Assembly: GCA_963849885.1 (NCBI GenBank)
Contig: CAWKIV010000006.1
Span: 880,923-944,922 of the forward strand
Length of the DNA stretch: 64,000 nucleotides
Reading direction: 5' to 3'
Source of the DNA: CADCTP01 sp963849885
Lineage (GTDB): Bacteria > Actinomycetota > Actinomycetes > Mycobacteriales > CADCTP01
Part shown: piece by piece, positions 34,398 through 42,763 of the stretch
Layout of the letters: the number at the start of each line of letters is the position of its first letter
Position numbering within the stretch: position 1 is the first letter of the stretch
Program-made: the position numbers and the translations under genes
The notes under the pieces: generated by a model
The model's input: the letters and a program-made list of their open reading frames with translations, nothing else
Databases searched by the model: none
What the model was told of the DNA's origin: nothing

Positions 34398-36574
34398 AAG
34401 CCGGGCGGCAGCGGGCGCGCGTGCAGCACGTGCAGCCGCTGGGTGGCCCGGGTGATCGCGACGTAGAGGTCGTTGGCGCCGCGCCGGGACTCGGCCAGGA
34501 TCCCGGCCGGCTCGACCAGCACCACGGTGTCGAACTCCAGCCCCTTGGCCTGCTCGACGGTCAGCACGGACACCCGGGACCGGTCCGGCTCGGCCAGCCG
34601 GTCCGCCGCCGCGGCCAGCGCCGGAGCCGTGGCGCGCGGCGCGATCACCGCGAGCGTGCCGGTCTCCAGCAGGTCCAGCTCGGCCCGCACCACCGGCTCC
34701 ACCCCGGCCGGCAGCTCGACCCGGGTGAGCACCGGCGGCCACCGGCCCTCGCGGGGCGAGCCGGGCTCCTCGACCGGCACCCCGGCGGCCCGCAGCACCG
34801 CGGTGGCCAGCGCCATCACCGCCCGCGGGGTCCGGTAGTTCACGGTCAGCGTCTCCACCGCGGCCCGCTCCCGCACGTACGGCCGGAGGGTGGCCGTCCA
34901 GGACGACACCCCGGCCAGCGCGCCGGTCTGGGCGATGTCGCCGACGATCGTCATCGACCGGGCCGGGCAGCGGCGCATCAGCACCCGCCAGGCCATCGGG
35001 GACAGCTCCTGCGCCTCGTCCACCACGACGTGGCCGAAGGTCCACTCCCGGTCCCCGGTCGCGCGCTCGGCGACGGTGAGCCGCTCCGGGTCGGCCGACC
35101 ACCGGGCGGCCAGGTCCTCGGCGGTGACCAGGCCGGCGGCCGGCGAGTCCCGCAGCACCTGCCGGGCGTACTCGACCTCGGCCCGCCGGGCCGCCTCCGC
35201 CGCACCCGTGCCGGCCGGGGCGTCGAGCGGGCCGAGCAGCTCGGCCGCCTCGTCCAGCAGCGGCACGTCCGCCGGCGTCCACGGGGCCCGGCGGTCCCGG
35301 GCCAGCCGGGCCCGGTCCCGGTCGGACAGCGCCGGGGCCGCCGCCGCCAGCCGGGCCGGGTCCGCGTACAGGTCGCGGAGCAGCCGCTCCGGGCTCAGCG
35401 GCGGCCAGCAGCCGTTGAGCTCCCGCCGGACGTCCTTGGCCTCGCGCAGCTCGGCCATCAGCGCGGCCCGGTCGTCGGCGGGCAGCCGCAGCCCGGGGAT
35501 CGCCCCGAGCCGGTCGGCCAGCACGCCGAGCAGCTGCCGGACGAAGGTGACCCGGGCCGCGTTGTGCGGCTTGCCGGACCGGCGGGCCCGCTCGTGCGCC
35601 GCCCGCACGTCCGCCGGCCGCAGCTCGATCGACGCGCCGTCGACGTCCAGCCGGACCGGCGCGGGCAGCGGCCGCTGCCGGTCCCGGACCGCCTTGGCCA
35701 GCACCCGGGCCATCCGCGCGTCACCCTTGACCGCGGCCACCTCCGGGTCCTCGTCGGCCACCGCGTCCACCCCGGGGTAGAGCTGGCCCGGGGTGACCAG
35801 CACCGCCGCGTCGGCCTCGCCGAGCGCCGGCAGCACCTGGTCGATGTAGCGCAGGAAGCGCCGGTTGGGCCCGACCAGCAGCACGCCGGAGGCCGCGATC
35901 CGGTCCCGGTGGGTGTAGAGCAGGTACGCGGTGCGGTGCAGCGCCACCGCGGTCTTGCCGGTGCCGGGGGCGCCCTGCACGACCAGCACGCCGGGCAGCG
36001 GCGCCCGGATCACCCGGTCCTGCTCGGCCTGGATGGTGCCGACGATGTCCCGCATCCGCCCGGTCCGGGCCGCGTCCAGCGCGACCAGCAGCGCGCCGTC
36101 GCCGGCGATCGCGGTGCCGTCCCGGTCCGCGTCGAACGCGTCCAGGTCCAGCACCTCGTCCTCGATGCCGGTGACCTGGCGGTCCCGGGTGGCCAGCTGC
36201 CGGCGGCGGACCACCCCGGCCGGCCGCACCGCGGTGGCCCGGTAGAACGGCTCGGCCGCCGGGGCCCGCCAGTCGACCAGCAGCTGCCGGTGCTCGTCGT
36301 CGGCCAGCCCGACCCGGCCGACGTACCGGCGCTCGCCGTCGAGCAGGTCGAGCCGGCCGAAGCAGAGCCGGTCCTCCACCCCGCGCAGCTGCCGCACCCG
36401 GGCCGCGTGCAGCGCCACGAACGCGTCCCGCTCGGTCCGGGCGGCCGGCGTGCCGGTGGTCGGCGCGCGGCGCACCCGGGCCAGCGCCTCGTCGCTGCGC
36501 TGCCGCAGCTCGTCCAGCCGCGTGTACAGCGTGTCGAGGTGCTGCTGTTCGGCCTTCCGCTCGGCGTCGAGCAA
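34394..36574 (-). CDS. HelD/HelR-like UvrD-family helicase (RNA polymerase recycling ATPase)
   Basis: 726 aa. An N-terminal coiled-coil-like stretch (MLDAERKAEQQHLDTLYTRL) precedes superfamily 1 motifs: Walker A QGAPGTGKTAVALHR, motif II HVVVDEAQELSP, motif III VGDIAQTG, and motif VI YVAITRATQRLHVLH. This order, with the long insertion between motifs I and II, fits actinobacterial HelD/HelR, which removes RNA polymerase from nucleic acid and can protect it from rifamycins. Whether this copy acts that way is inference. Start TTG 36574 has AAGGGA upstream; no ATG or GTG is better placed. Confidence 0.88.
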   Translation of the reverse strand: MLDAERKAEQQHLDTLYTRLDELRQRSDEALARVRRAPTTGTPAARTERDAFVALHAARVRQLRGVEDRLCFGRLDLLDGERRYVGRVGLADDEHRQLLVDWRAPAAEPFYRATAVRPAGVVRRRQLATRDRQVTGIEDEVLDLDAFDADRDGTAIAGDGALLVALDAARTGRMRDIVGTIQAEQDRVIRAPLPGVLVVQGAPGTGKTAVALHRTAYLLYTHRDRIAASGVLLVGPNRRFLRYIDQVLPALGEADAAVLVTPGQLYPGVDAVADEDPEVAAVKGDARMARVLAKAVRDRQRPLPAPVRLDVDGASIELRPADVRAAHERARRSGKPHNAARVTFVRQLLGVLADRLGAIPGLRLPADDRAALMAELREAKDVRRELNGCWPPLSPERLLRDLYADPARLAAAAPALSDRDRARLARDRRAPWTPADVPLLDEAAELLGPLDAPAGTGAAEAARRAEVEYARQVLRDSPAAGLVTAEDLAARWSADPERLTVAERATGDREWTFGHVVVDEAQELSPMAWRVLMRRCPARSMTIVGDIAQTGALAGVSSWTATLRPYVRERAAVETLTVNYRTPRAVMALATAVLRAAGVPVEEPGSPREGRWPPVLTRVELPAGVEPVVRAELDLLETGTLAVIAPRATAPALAAAADRLAEPDRSRVSVLTVEQAKGLEFDTVVLVEPAGILAESRRGANDLYVAITRATQRLHVLHARPLPPGF

Positions 36575-36620
36575 CGGGATCCCTTCGGCGTGGACGGCGG
36601 GGCCCCATTCTGCCCGGGTC

Positions 36621-38276
36621 TCAGCCGGCCAGGTCGCGCCGGCGGAAACCGGCCAGCGCCAGCGCGAACAGCGCCGCGGCGAGCAGGGTCAGCACGGCGA
36701 GCGGGACCGGGTCGGCCGACTCCGCCGGCACCGCCGGCACCCAGCCGAACGGCGACAGCTTGGTCACCCACTCCGGCAGCTGGAGCAGCGGGGCGAACAG
36801 CCCGATGAGCACCACCCAGGCGACCGCGGCCCAGGCCAGCACCGACCACCGCGGCAGCACGCCGACCAGCACGGCGGCCACCCCGGCGACGACCAGCACC
36901 GCCGGCAGCGGCACCAGCAGGGCGCCCAGCAGCCGGCCGACCTGTCCGGCGTCGCCGGTCACCGCCGCCGCCGTGACCCCGGTGGCCAGCCCGGTGAGCA
37001 CCATGAGCAGCACGCACGACCCGACCGTGACGGCCAGGCTGCCGCCGAGCAGCCGGCGCCGGCCGACCGCGCCCGCCAGCAGCAGCGCGGACCGGCCGGC
37101 CGCCTCCTCACCGTGCGCCCGCAGCGTCGAGCTGACCGCGAAGGCGGCCACCACCAGCGAGAGGTAGAGCCCGATGGTGGCGGCGTACGAGTCGAGCAGG
37201 CCGCCGCCCCCGCCGCCGATGGACTCGAGCGCGTCGGCGACCCGCGCGTTCTCCGCGAGCAGGTCGGTCACCGAGTCCATGATCGAGCCGTAGACCACGC
37301 CGAGCAGCAGCAGCGCGACCCCCCAGCCGAGGATCGCCGCCCGCTGCAGCCGGGCCGCCAGCGGCACCACCCCGGACAGCCGCGCGGACGCCTGCGCCGG
37401 TCCCGGCCGCGGTGGCACCAGCCCGGCGCCCACGTCCCGCCGGTGGACCAGCGCGTACGCGGTCCGGACCAGCACCGCGACCAGGACCGTGGACAGCGCC
37501 AGCGGCCACCAGCGCAGGTCCACGAAGGCCCGGGTCTGCTGCGCCCAGGCGATCGGGGAGAGCCAGGACAGCGCGCTGCCGCCCTCCCGGAGCACGTCGC
37601 CGACGCCGCGGACCACCGCCGCCGCCCCCAGCACCGCCAGCGCGGTCCCCGTCGCCGCCCGGCCGTAGGCGGTCAGCTGCGCGGTGACCGCCGCGACGCC
37701 GCCGAAGACCAGGCCGGTGAGCCCGATGCCGACGCCGAGGGCGAGCGAGTCGGCGGCCGCGAAGCCGGCGCCGGCCAGCCCGGCCGCGACCACCACGGCG
37801 ATGGCCGCGTCGGCCAGCCCGACCAGGGCCAGCGCCGCGGTCAGCGGGGCCCGCCGGCCGACCGCGGCCGCGCCGACCAGCTCGGTCCGACCGGCCTCCT
37901 CCTCGGCCCGGGTGTGCCGGACGGTGAGCAGCACCGACATGATCGCCGCGGCGATCATCGCGGTCAGCGCGACCTCGTTGGCCACCATCGCGCCGAGCGT
38001 GTAGTCGTCCAGCCCGTAGCCGGGGCCGCTGAGCATGACCGCGGCCGGGTTGGTCATCACCTCGCCGCGGGCCTGCCGGTCGGCCGCGGTCGGGTACGTC
38101 GTCTCCAGGGCGGCCGCGGCGTAGACGGTGATCCCGGCGACGCCGAGCAGCCAGGCGGTCAGCCGCACCCGGTCCCGGCGCAGCGCGAGCCGGAGCAGCC
38201 GGCCGGTGCCGGCCAGCGGCTCGGCGCCGCGGGCGGACGGGCCGGACCGGCCCGGGACGAGCGTGGCCGCGGTCAC
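36621..38276 (-). CDS. ABC transporter permease, two-half ABC-2 type
   Basis: 551 aa from GTG 38276 with about 12 hydrophobic segments in two similar halves, the second starting near residue 320 (LQRAAILGWGVALLLLGVVYG). The sequence MTNPAAVMLSGPGYGLDDYTLGAM is characteristic of actinobacterial tetronasin-type ABC exporters. It overlaps the ATPase stop by 4 nt. With the ATPase and the TetR gene it forms a self-regulated drug-export operon. Substrate unknown. Confidence 0.9.
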   Translation of the reverse strand: MTAATLVPGRSGPSARGAEPLAGTGRLLRLALRRDRVRLTAWLLGVAGITVYAAAALETTYPTAADRQARGEVMTNPAAVMLSGPGYGLDDYTLGAMVANEVALTAMIAAAIMSVLLTVRHTRAEEEAGRTELVGAAAVGRRAPLTAALALVGLADAAIAVVVAAGLAGAGFAAADSLALGVGIGLTGLVFGGVAAVTAQLTAYGRAATGTALAVLGAAAVVRGVGDVLREGGSALSWLSPIAWAQQTRAFVDLRWWPLALSTVLVAVLVRTAYALVHRRDVGAGLVPPRPGPAQASARLSGVVPLAARLQRAAILGWGVALLLLGVVYGSIMDSVTDLLAENARVADALESIGGGGGGLLDSYAATIGLYLSLVVAAFAVSSTLRAHGEEAAGRSALLLAGAVGRRRLLGGSLAVTVGSCVLLMVLTGLATGVTAAAVTGDAGQVGRLLGALLVPLPAVLVVAGVAAVLVGVLPRWSVLAWAAVAWVVLIGLFAPLLQLPEWVTKLSPFGWVPAVPAESADPVPLAVLTLLAAALFALALAGFRRRDLAG

Positions 38277-39184
38277 CGGACACCCGCCTCGGCCAGCTCC
38301 TCGCCGTAGTGCCGGAGGAAGAGGTCCTCCAGGGACGGCGGCGCGGCCACCAGGCTGCGCACGCCCAGGCCGCCCAGCGTCCGTACCGCGGCGTCCAGGT
38401 CGGCGGCGTCCACCGAGAAGGTCACCCGGCCGCCCTCGGTGGCCAGGTCGTGCACGCCGGGCAGGTCGGCCAGCCCGGCCGGGTCCCGCTCGGTCACCGC
38501 GGTCACCGTGGTCCGGGTGAGGTGGCGCAGCTCGTCGAGCGTCCCGCGCTCCACCGTGCGGCCGGCCCGGATGATCGTCACCGTGTCGCAGAGCTTCTCC
38601 ACCTCGGCCAGGATGTGGCTGGACAGCAGCACCGACCGGCCGGCCGCCCGGGCCTGGCGGATGCACTGGGTGAAGACCGCCTCCATCAGCGGGTCGAGCC
38701 CGGAGGTGGGCTCGTCCAGCACCAGCAGCTCCACGTCCGCGGCCAGGGCGGCGACCAGCGCGACCTTCTGCCGGTTGCCCTTGGAGTAGGTGCGGGTCTT
38801 CTTGGTCGGGTCCAGCTCGAAGCGCTCCAGCAGCTCGGCCTTCCGCTTCGGGTCGACCGGCCCGCGCAGCCGGCCGAGCAGGTCGATCGCCTCGCCGCCG
38901 GTCAGCGTCGGCCACAGCACCACCTCGCCGGGCACGTACGCCAGCCGCCGGTGCAGCGCGACCGCGCCGGCCCACGGGTCGCCGCCGAGCAGCCGGACCT
39001 CCCCGGCGTCGGCGCGCAGCAGCCCGAGCAGGATCCGGATGGTGGTGGACTTCCCGGCGCCGTTGGGGCCGAGGAAGCCGGCCACCTGGCCGGTCGGCAC
39101 GGTGAGGTCGAGACCGTCGAGCGCGGTCACGCGGCCGAAGGTCTTGGTCAGGCCGTGGATCTCCACGGCCGGGGTCGGGGACAT
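38273..39184 (-). CDS. ABC transporter ATP-binding protein
   Basis: 303 aa. Walker A FLGPNGAGKSTT, signature TYSKGNRQKV, Walker B LLVLDEPTSGLDPL, H-loop SSHILAEVEKLC, then a ~90-residue C-terminal domain typical of antibiotic-export ATPases. ATG 39184 has GAGG 7 nt upstream; an extension of 13 codons lacks this. It follows tetR by 8 nt. Confidence 0.93.
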   Translation of the reverse strand: MSPTPAVEIHGLTKTFGRVTALDGLDLTVPTGQVAGFLGPNGAGKSTTIRILLGLLRADAGEVRLLGGDPWAGAVALHRRLAYVPGEVVLWPTLTGGEAIDLLGRLRGPVDPKRKAELLERFELDPTKKTRTYSKGNRQKVALVAALAADVELLVLDEPTSGLDPLMEAVFTQCIRQARAAGRSVLLSSHILAEVEKLCDTVTIIRAGRTVERGTLDELRHLTRTTVTAVTERDPAGLADLPGVHDLATEGGRVTFSVDAADLDAAVRTLGGLGVRSLVAAPPSLEDLFLRHYGEELAEAGVR

Positions 39185-39192
39185 CGGGTGCC

Positions 39193-39858
39193 TCACAGGG
39201 GGGACGGGTCGGGGGCGGCCCACCCGGCGGTCAGGTAGGCGTCGAGCAGGTCGCGGTCGGCCAGCAGGCCGTCGGTGTAGAGCTCCAGCGCGGGCAGCGC
39301 GATCGCGTCCAGGTAGGCCCGGAGGGTGGCGCGGAAGTCGCCGTCGACCGGCGGGTGCCGGCGCAGGTGCACCAGCAGCGCGCCGATGCCGGCCTGGACC
39401 AGGAAGCGGGCCCGGGCGGCCGGATCCCGGCTCGGGCGGACCCGGCCGGCGGCCACCCCCTCGGCCAGGTAGGCCTCCGCGTCCGCGGTCAGCCGGTCCA
39501 GGAAGTCCGCGGCCAGGTCGCCGCCGGCGAGCAGCGCGTGCACCAGGTAGCCGGCCAGCGGCGCGTAGTCGTCCACCAGCGCGAGCTGGACCAGCAGGTC
39601 GCCGGGGGTGCCCCGGACGATCGTCTGCGTCTTGGCCTCGCGGACCTCCCGCAGCACGTGCTCGTCGCAGGCCGCGCGCAGCGCCTCCTTGGACCCGAAG
39701 TGGTGGATCACCAGGCCCGGGCTGACCCCGGCGTCGGCCGCGATCGCCCGCACCGGGGCGCCGAAGCCGTCGGCAGCGAACCGGCGGACCGCGGCGTCCC
39801 GGATCCGGGCCCGGGCCGTCACGTCCGACGGCGCCGGCGGCTCCGCGACTGAACGCAC
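39193..39858 (-). CDS. TetR family regulator of the adjacent ABC exporter
   Basis: 221 aa from GTG 39858. The N-terminal helix-turn-helix is RFAADGFGAPVRAIAADAGV then SPGLVIHHFGSKEAL; the C-terminal ligand domain is unrelated to well-known members. First gene of the operon. The start is fixed by the promoter: TTGACA-16-TTTAAT places transcription start at about 39861-39858, so starts further upstream would not be transcribed and the message is nearly leaderless. The palindrome CTGAACGCACGTTCAG spans the start codon, giving a simple autorepression site. Confidence 0.9.
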   Translation of the reverse strand: MRSVAEPPAPSDVTARARIRDAAVRRFAADGFGAPVRAIAADAGVSPGLVIHHFGSKEALRAACDEHVLREVREAKTQTIVRGTPGDLLVQLALVDDYAPLAGYLVHALLAGGDLAADFLDRLTADAEAYLAEGVAAGRVRPSRDPAARARFLVQAGIGALLVHLRRHPPVDGDFRATLRAYLDAIALPALELYTDGLLADRDLLDAYLTAGWAAPDPSPL

Positions 39859-39864
39859 GTTCAG
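39849..39864. promoter_or_regulatory. probable TetR operator
   Basis: 16-bp palindrome CTGAACG-CA-CGTTCAG at the transcription and translation start of tetR. An extra half site ACGTTCAG occurs at 39877-39884, inside the promoter spacer and exactly 20 bp (two helical turns) from the first. Binding at either would block RNA polymerase. Confidence 0.7.
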
Positions 39865-39867
39865 CAG

Positions 39868-39895
39868 ATTAAACACACGTTCAGTCCAGTGTCAA
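39868..39895 (-). promoter_or_regulatory. strong sigma-70-type promoter of the tetR-ABC operon
   Basis: On the minus strand TTGACA (39895-39890), a 16-nt spacer and TTTAAT (39873-39868). This is the best promoter match in the window, perfect at -35 and one mismatch at -10. A TetR half site lies in the spacer. Confidence 0.72.
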
Positions 39896-39996
39896 CGGTG
39901 CCGGCCGGCGGGCGGCGGCCACCCACCGCAAGATGGCCGAACCGACCGACCGACCCCGGCGCCCGGGTGCCGGCCGGCACCGGGCAGGGTGTCGGC

Positions 39997-41460
39997 ATGG
40001 CGGTCCTCCGGCGGGATGCCGACGTGCTGGTGGTGGGAGCGGGCCTGGCCGGGCTGACCGCCGCCCGCCGGCTGGAGCAGGACGGGCACGACGTGCTCGT
40101 GGTGGAGGCGCGGGACCGGGTCGGCGGGCGCACGCTGTCCGCCCCGGTCCCGGGCGCCGACCCGGACGACCCGGCCGCGGTGCTCGACCTCGGCGCCGGC
40201 TGGGTCGGGCCGACCCAGGACCGGGTGCTGGCGCTGCTCGGCGAGCTCGGGCTGGCCACCTTCCCGACGTACGGCGACGGGGACAACCTGTCCGAGCACC
40301 GCGGCCGGCTGCGCCGCTACCGGGGCACCATCCCGAAGCTGGGCGCGCTGGCGCTGGCCGACATCGGGCAGGCCCAGCTCCGGCTGGACCGGATGGCCCG
40401 GACGGTCCCGCTGGCCGAGCCGTGGACCGCCGCCCGCGCGGCCGAGTGGGACCGGACCACCTTCGCCGGCTGGATCCGGCGCAACCTGCGCACCCGCACC
40501 GGCCGGGACTTCCTGCAGATCGTGGCCGAGGCGGTCTGGGCCGCGCACCCGGCCGAGCTGTCCTTCCTGCACGTGTTGTTCTACCTGCACGCCGGCGGCG
40601 GCTTCGACTCGCTGACCAGCGTGCGCGGCGGCGCCCAGCAGGACCGGGTGGTCGGCGGCACCCAGGGCATCGCGCTGGCCGCCGCGGCGGCGCTGCGCCG
40701 GCCGCCGCTGCTGGACGCGCCGGTGCAGGCGGTCGACCGGGCCCCGGACCGGGTGACGCTGACCCTCCGGGACGGCCGCACGCTGACCGGCCGCCGGGCC
40801 GTGCTCGCGCTGGCGCCGCACCTGCTCGCGCCGGTCCGGTTCGACCCCGGGCTGCCGCCGCTGCGGCACCAGCTGCACCAGCGGATGCCGCCGGGCACGG
40901 TGATCAAGTGCTACGCGGTCTATCCCGAGCCGTTCTGGCGGCACGCCGGGCTGTCCGGGCAGGCCGCGGACCCGGCCGGGCCGGTCAAGGTCACCTTCGA
41001 CGCCAGCCCGCCGGGCGGCACGCCGGGCGTGCTGCTCGGCTTCGTCGAGGGCCGGCAGGCGCGGCAGCTCGGCGCGGTGTCGCCGGAGGCCCGGCGGCAG
41101 GCGGTGCTGGACTGCCTGGTGCGCTACTTCGGCCCGGCCGCCGGCCGGCCGAGCGGCTTCGTCGAGCGGGCCTGGGCCGCCGACCCGTACGCGGGCGGCT
41201 GCTACGCCGGCTACTTCGGGCCCAACGGGTGGACCGACTACGGCCCCGTGCTGCGCCCGCCGGTCGGCCCGCTGCACTTCGCCGGCACCGAGACCGCCAC
41301 CGCCTGGTTCGGCTACCTGGACGGCGCCGTACGGTCCGGCGAGACCGCCGCGGCCGAGGTCGGCGCGGCCCTTCAGGGCGAGGTCGGCGCGGCCCTTCAG
41401 GGCGAGGTCGGCGCGGCCCTTCAGGGCGAGGTCGGCGCGGCCCTTCAGGGCGACGTGTAG
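39997..41460 (+). CDS. flavin-containing amine oxidase
   Basis: 487 aa monoamine-oxidase-type flavoprotein. FAD motif VVGAGLAGLTAARRLEQDGH near residue 10, VVEARDRVGGRT after it, and substrate/FAD residues in GAGWVGPTQDRV and VRGGAQQDRVVGG. The C-terminal FAD segment is LHFAGTETATAWFGYLDGAVRSGE. The usual Cys for covalent FAD is not seen, so FAD is probably non-covalent. The protein ends in four copies of EVGAALQG produced by a 24-bp tandem repeat, and its 3' end overlaps the convergent anti-sigma gene by 16 bp. Amine substrate unknown. Confidence 0.92.
   Translation: MAVLRRDADVLVVGAGLAGLTAARRLEQDGHDVLVVEARDRVGGRTLSAPVPGADPDDPAAVLDLGAGWVGPTQDRVLALLGELGLATFPTYGDGDNLSEHRGRLRRYRGTIPKLGALALADIGQAQLRLDRMARTVPLAEPWTAARAAEWDRTTFAGWIRRNLRTRTGRDFLQIVAEAVWAAHPAELSFLHVLFYLHAGGGFDSLTSVRGGAQQDRVVGGTQGIALAAAAALRRPPLLDAPVQAVDRAPDRVTLTLRDGRTLTGRRAVLALAPHLLAPVRFDPGLPPLRHQLHQRMPPGTVIKCYAVYPEPFWRHAGLSGQAADPAGPVKVTFDASPPGGTPGVLLGFVEGRQARQLGAVSPEARRQAVLDCLVRYFGPAAGRPSGFVERAWAADPYAGGCYAGYFGPNGWTDYGPVLRPPVGPLHFAGTETATAWFGYLDGAVRSGETAAAEVGAALQGEVGAALQGEVGAALQGEVGAALQGDV
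41356..41451 (+). repeat. 24-bp in-frame tandem repeat, four copies
   Basis: Identical units of 24 bp (GAGGTCGGCGCGGCCCTTCA plus GGGC) at 41356, 41380, 41404 and 41428 encode EVGAALQG four times at the C-terminus of the amine oxidase. The identity of the copies indicates recent slippage expansion. Confidence 0.92.
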
Positions 41461-42065
41461 CGCAGCGAGAGCGAGTCGGTCGCACCGCCCCAGCGCAGCT
41501 GCAGGTGCCAGCAGCCGGGCTTCGGCAGGTCCACTCCGGACGGTCCCGGCCCCTGCGGCAGCTCGCGGCGGACCACCTCGGTGGTGCCGTCCAGCCGGGC
41601 GTCGATCACCAGCGGGGTCGGCCCGGGCGGGTAGACCCGCGGCACCCAGAGGATCTTGTTGCCGCGGTCCGGCACCGGCGGCGACAGGAGCGGTCCGAAG
41701 AGGATGGCCACGATGTCGCCCTCCGCGCCGCGGACGAACGGGACGCCGCCGGCCTCCGGGTCGGAGAAGCCGCCCCAGGCCCACTCCGGCAGCACACCGG
41801 TCTCCGGCGCCGGGCAGCCGGTCGCCGCCGGCGGCGCGGCCGCGGTGCTCGCCCCGGCGGCCGGGGGTGCGGTGCCGTCGCCGGACCGCCCGGCCAGCAC
41901 CGCGGTGGACGTCCCGGCGACCAGCAGCACGGCCAGCGCCGAGCCGGCCACCGCGGTCCGCCGGCGGGCCCGGCGGCGCACCGAGCCGGCCAGGTCCGGG
42001 TCGTGCGGGGCGTGCCGGCCGAGGTCCTCGAACGCGTCGGCGAGCAGCCGGTCGACGTCGGTCAT
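41445..42065 (-). CDS. membrane anti-sigma-like protein paired with SigE-type factor
   Basis: 206 aa. The N-terminal cytoplasmic part (MTDVDRLLADAFEDLGRH) is short, followed by one transmembrane segment (about residues 38-58) and a Pro/Ala-rich extracellular domain. The gene starts with a 4-nt overlap with the sigma-factor stop, the usual arrangement for an anti-sigma factor or sigma-associated membrane protein. No zinc HxxxCxxC motif is present, so it is not a ZAS-type anti-sigma; the role is inferred from position. Confidence 0.7.
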   Translation of the reverse strand: MTDVDRLLADAFEDLGRHAPHDPDLAGSVRRRARRRTAVAGSALAVLLVAGTSTAVLAGRSGDGTAPPAAGASTAAAPPAATGCPAPETGVLPEWAWGGFSDPEAGGVPFVRGAEGDIVAILFGPLLSPPVPDRGNKILWVPRVYPPGPTPLVIDARLDGTTEVVRRELPQGPGPSGVDLPKPGCWHLQLRWGGATDSLSLRYTSP

Positions 42066-42586
42066 CGCGGTCCCTCCGGGAGCGTGGCGGCCGGGGCGCT
42101 GCCGGCGGCGGGCGAGGCCTGGCCGAGGGCGTCCCGCAGCCGCTGCAGGCCCCGGCTGGCGTGGGTGCGGACGGAGCCCTCGCCGCAGCGCAGCGCGGCC
42201 GCGATGGCGGCGTCGTCCCAGCCCTCGTAGTGCCGCAGCACCAGCACCGCGCGCTGCCGCGGGGACAGCGTGGCCAGCGCCCGGTGCAGCTCGTCCCGCT
42301 CGGCCACCCGGTCGCCCGGGTCGGCGCCGTCCGGCCGGTCCGGCAGCTCGCCGACCGGCTCCTCGGTGCTGCTGCGGCGCCGCCGCCAGTCCAGGAAGGA
42401 GGTGGTGACGATCCGCCGGACGTACGCGTCCGGATGGTCGGCCCGGGCCACCCACCGCCACCGCCGGTAGGCCTTGAGCAGCGCGGTCTGGACCAGGTCC
42501 TGGGCCCGGTGCGGGTCCCCGGTCAGCACGTACGCGAACCGCTCCAGCGCCGGACCGCGCGCCGCGACGTACTCGGAGAAGTCCAC
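42062..42586 (-). CDS. SigE family RNA polymerase sigma factor (ECF)
   Basis: 174 aa extracytoplasmic-function sigma factor of the actinobacterial SigE family. Region 2 is FAYVLTGDPHRAQDLVQTAL and WVARADHPDAYVRRIVTTSF; region 4 is LATLSPRQRAVLVLRHYEG with the recognition helix CGEGSVRTHASRGLQRLRD. GTG 42586 has GGAGG 5 nt upstream. The C-terminus has an Ala/Pro tail of about 20 residues. Translationally coupled to the membrane protein downstream. Confidence 0.94.
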   Translation of the reverse strand: MDFSEYVAARGPALERFAYVLTGDPHRAQDLVQTALLKAYRRWRWVARADHPDAYVRRIVTTSFLDWRRRRSSTEEPVGELPDRPDGADPGDRVAERDELHRALATLSPRQRAVLVLRHYEGWDDAAIAAALRCGEGSVRTHASRGLQRLRDALGQASPAAGSAPAATLPEGPR

Positions 42587-42715
42587 GTCACCTCCACCCT
42601 CCCGCTGATTCTCCGACGCAGTGGGTGGTCCCGGTTGTTGAGACGGCGCCGCGGATCGGCCGATCGGCGGGGTCGCCGCCCGTCCGGATGCGGTCAGCCG
42701 CATACTTGGCGCCCG

Positions 42716-42737
42716 GGACGGCGCAGCAGCGCCGTCC
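42716..42737 (+). promoter_or_regulatory. hairpin upstream of the MFS gene
   Basis: GGACGGCGC pairs with GCGCCGTCC across AGCA, a 9-bp perfect stem, about 26 bp before the start codon. A -10-like CATACT lies just upstream at 42701. It may be a leader structure; no other role is visible. Confidence 0.35.
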
Positions 42738-42763
42738 GGGGGCGAGGAGGGAGGGTCCGGACG

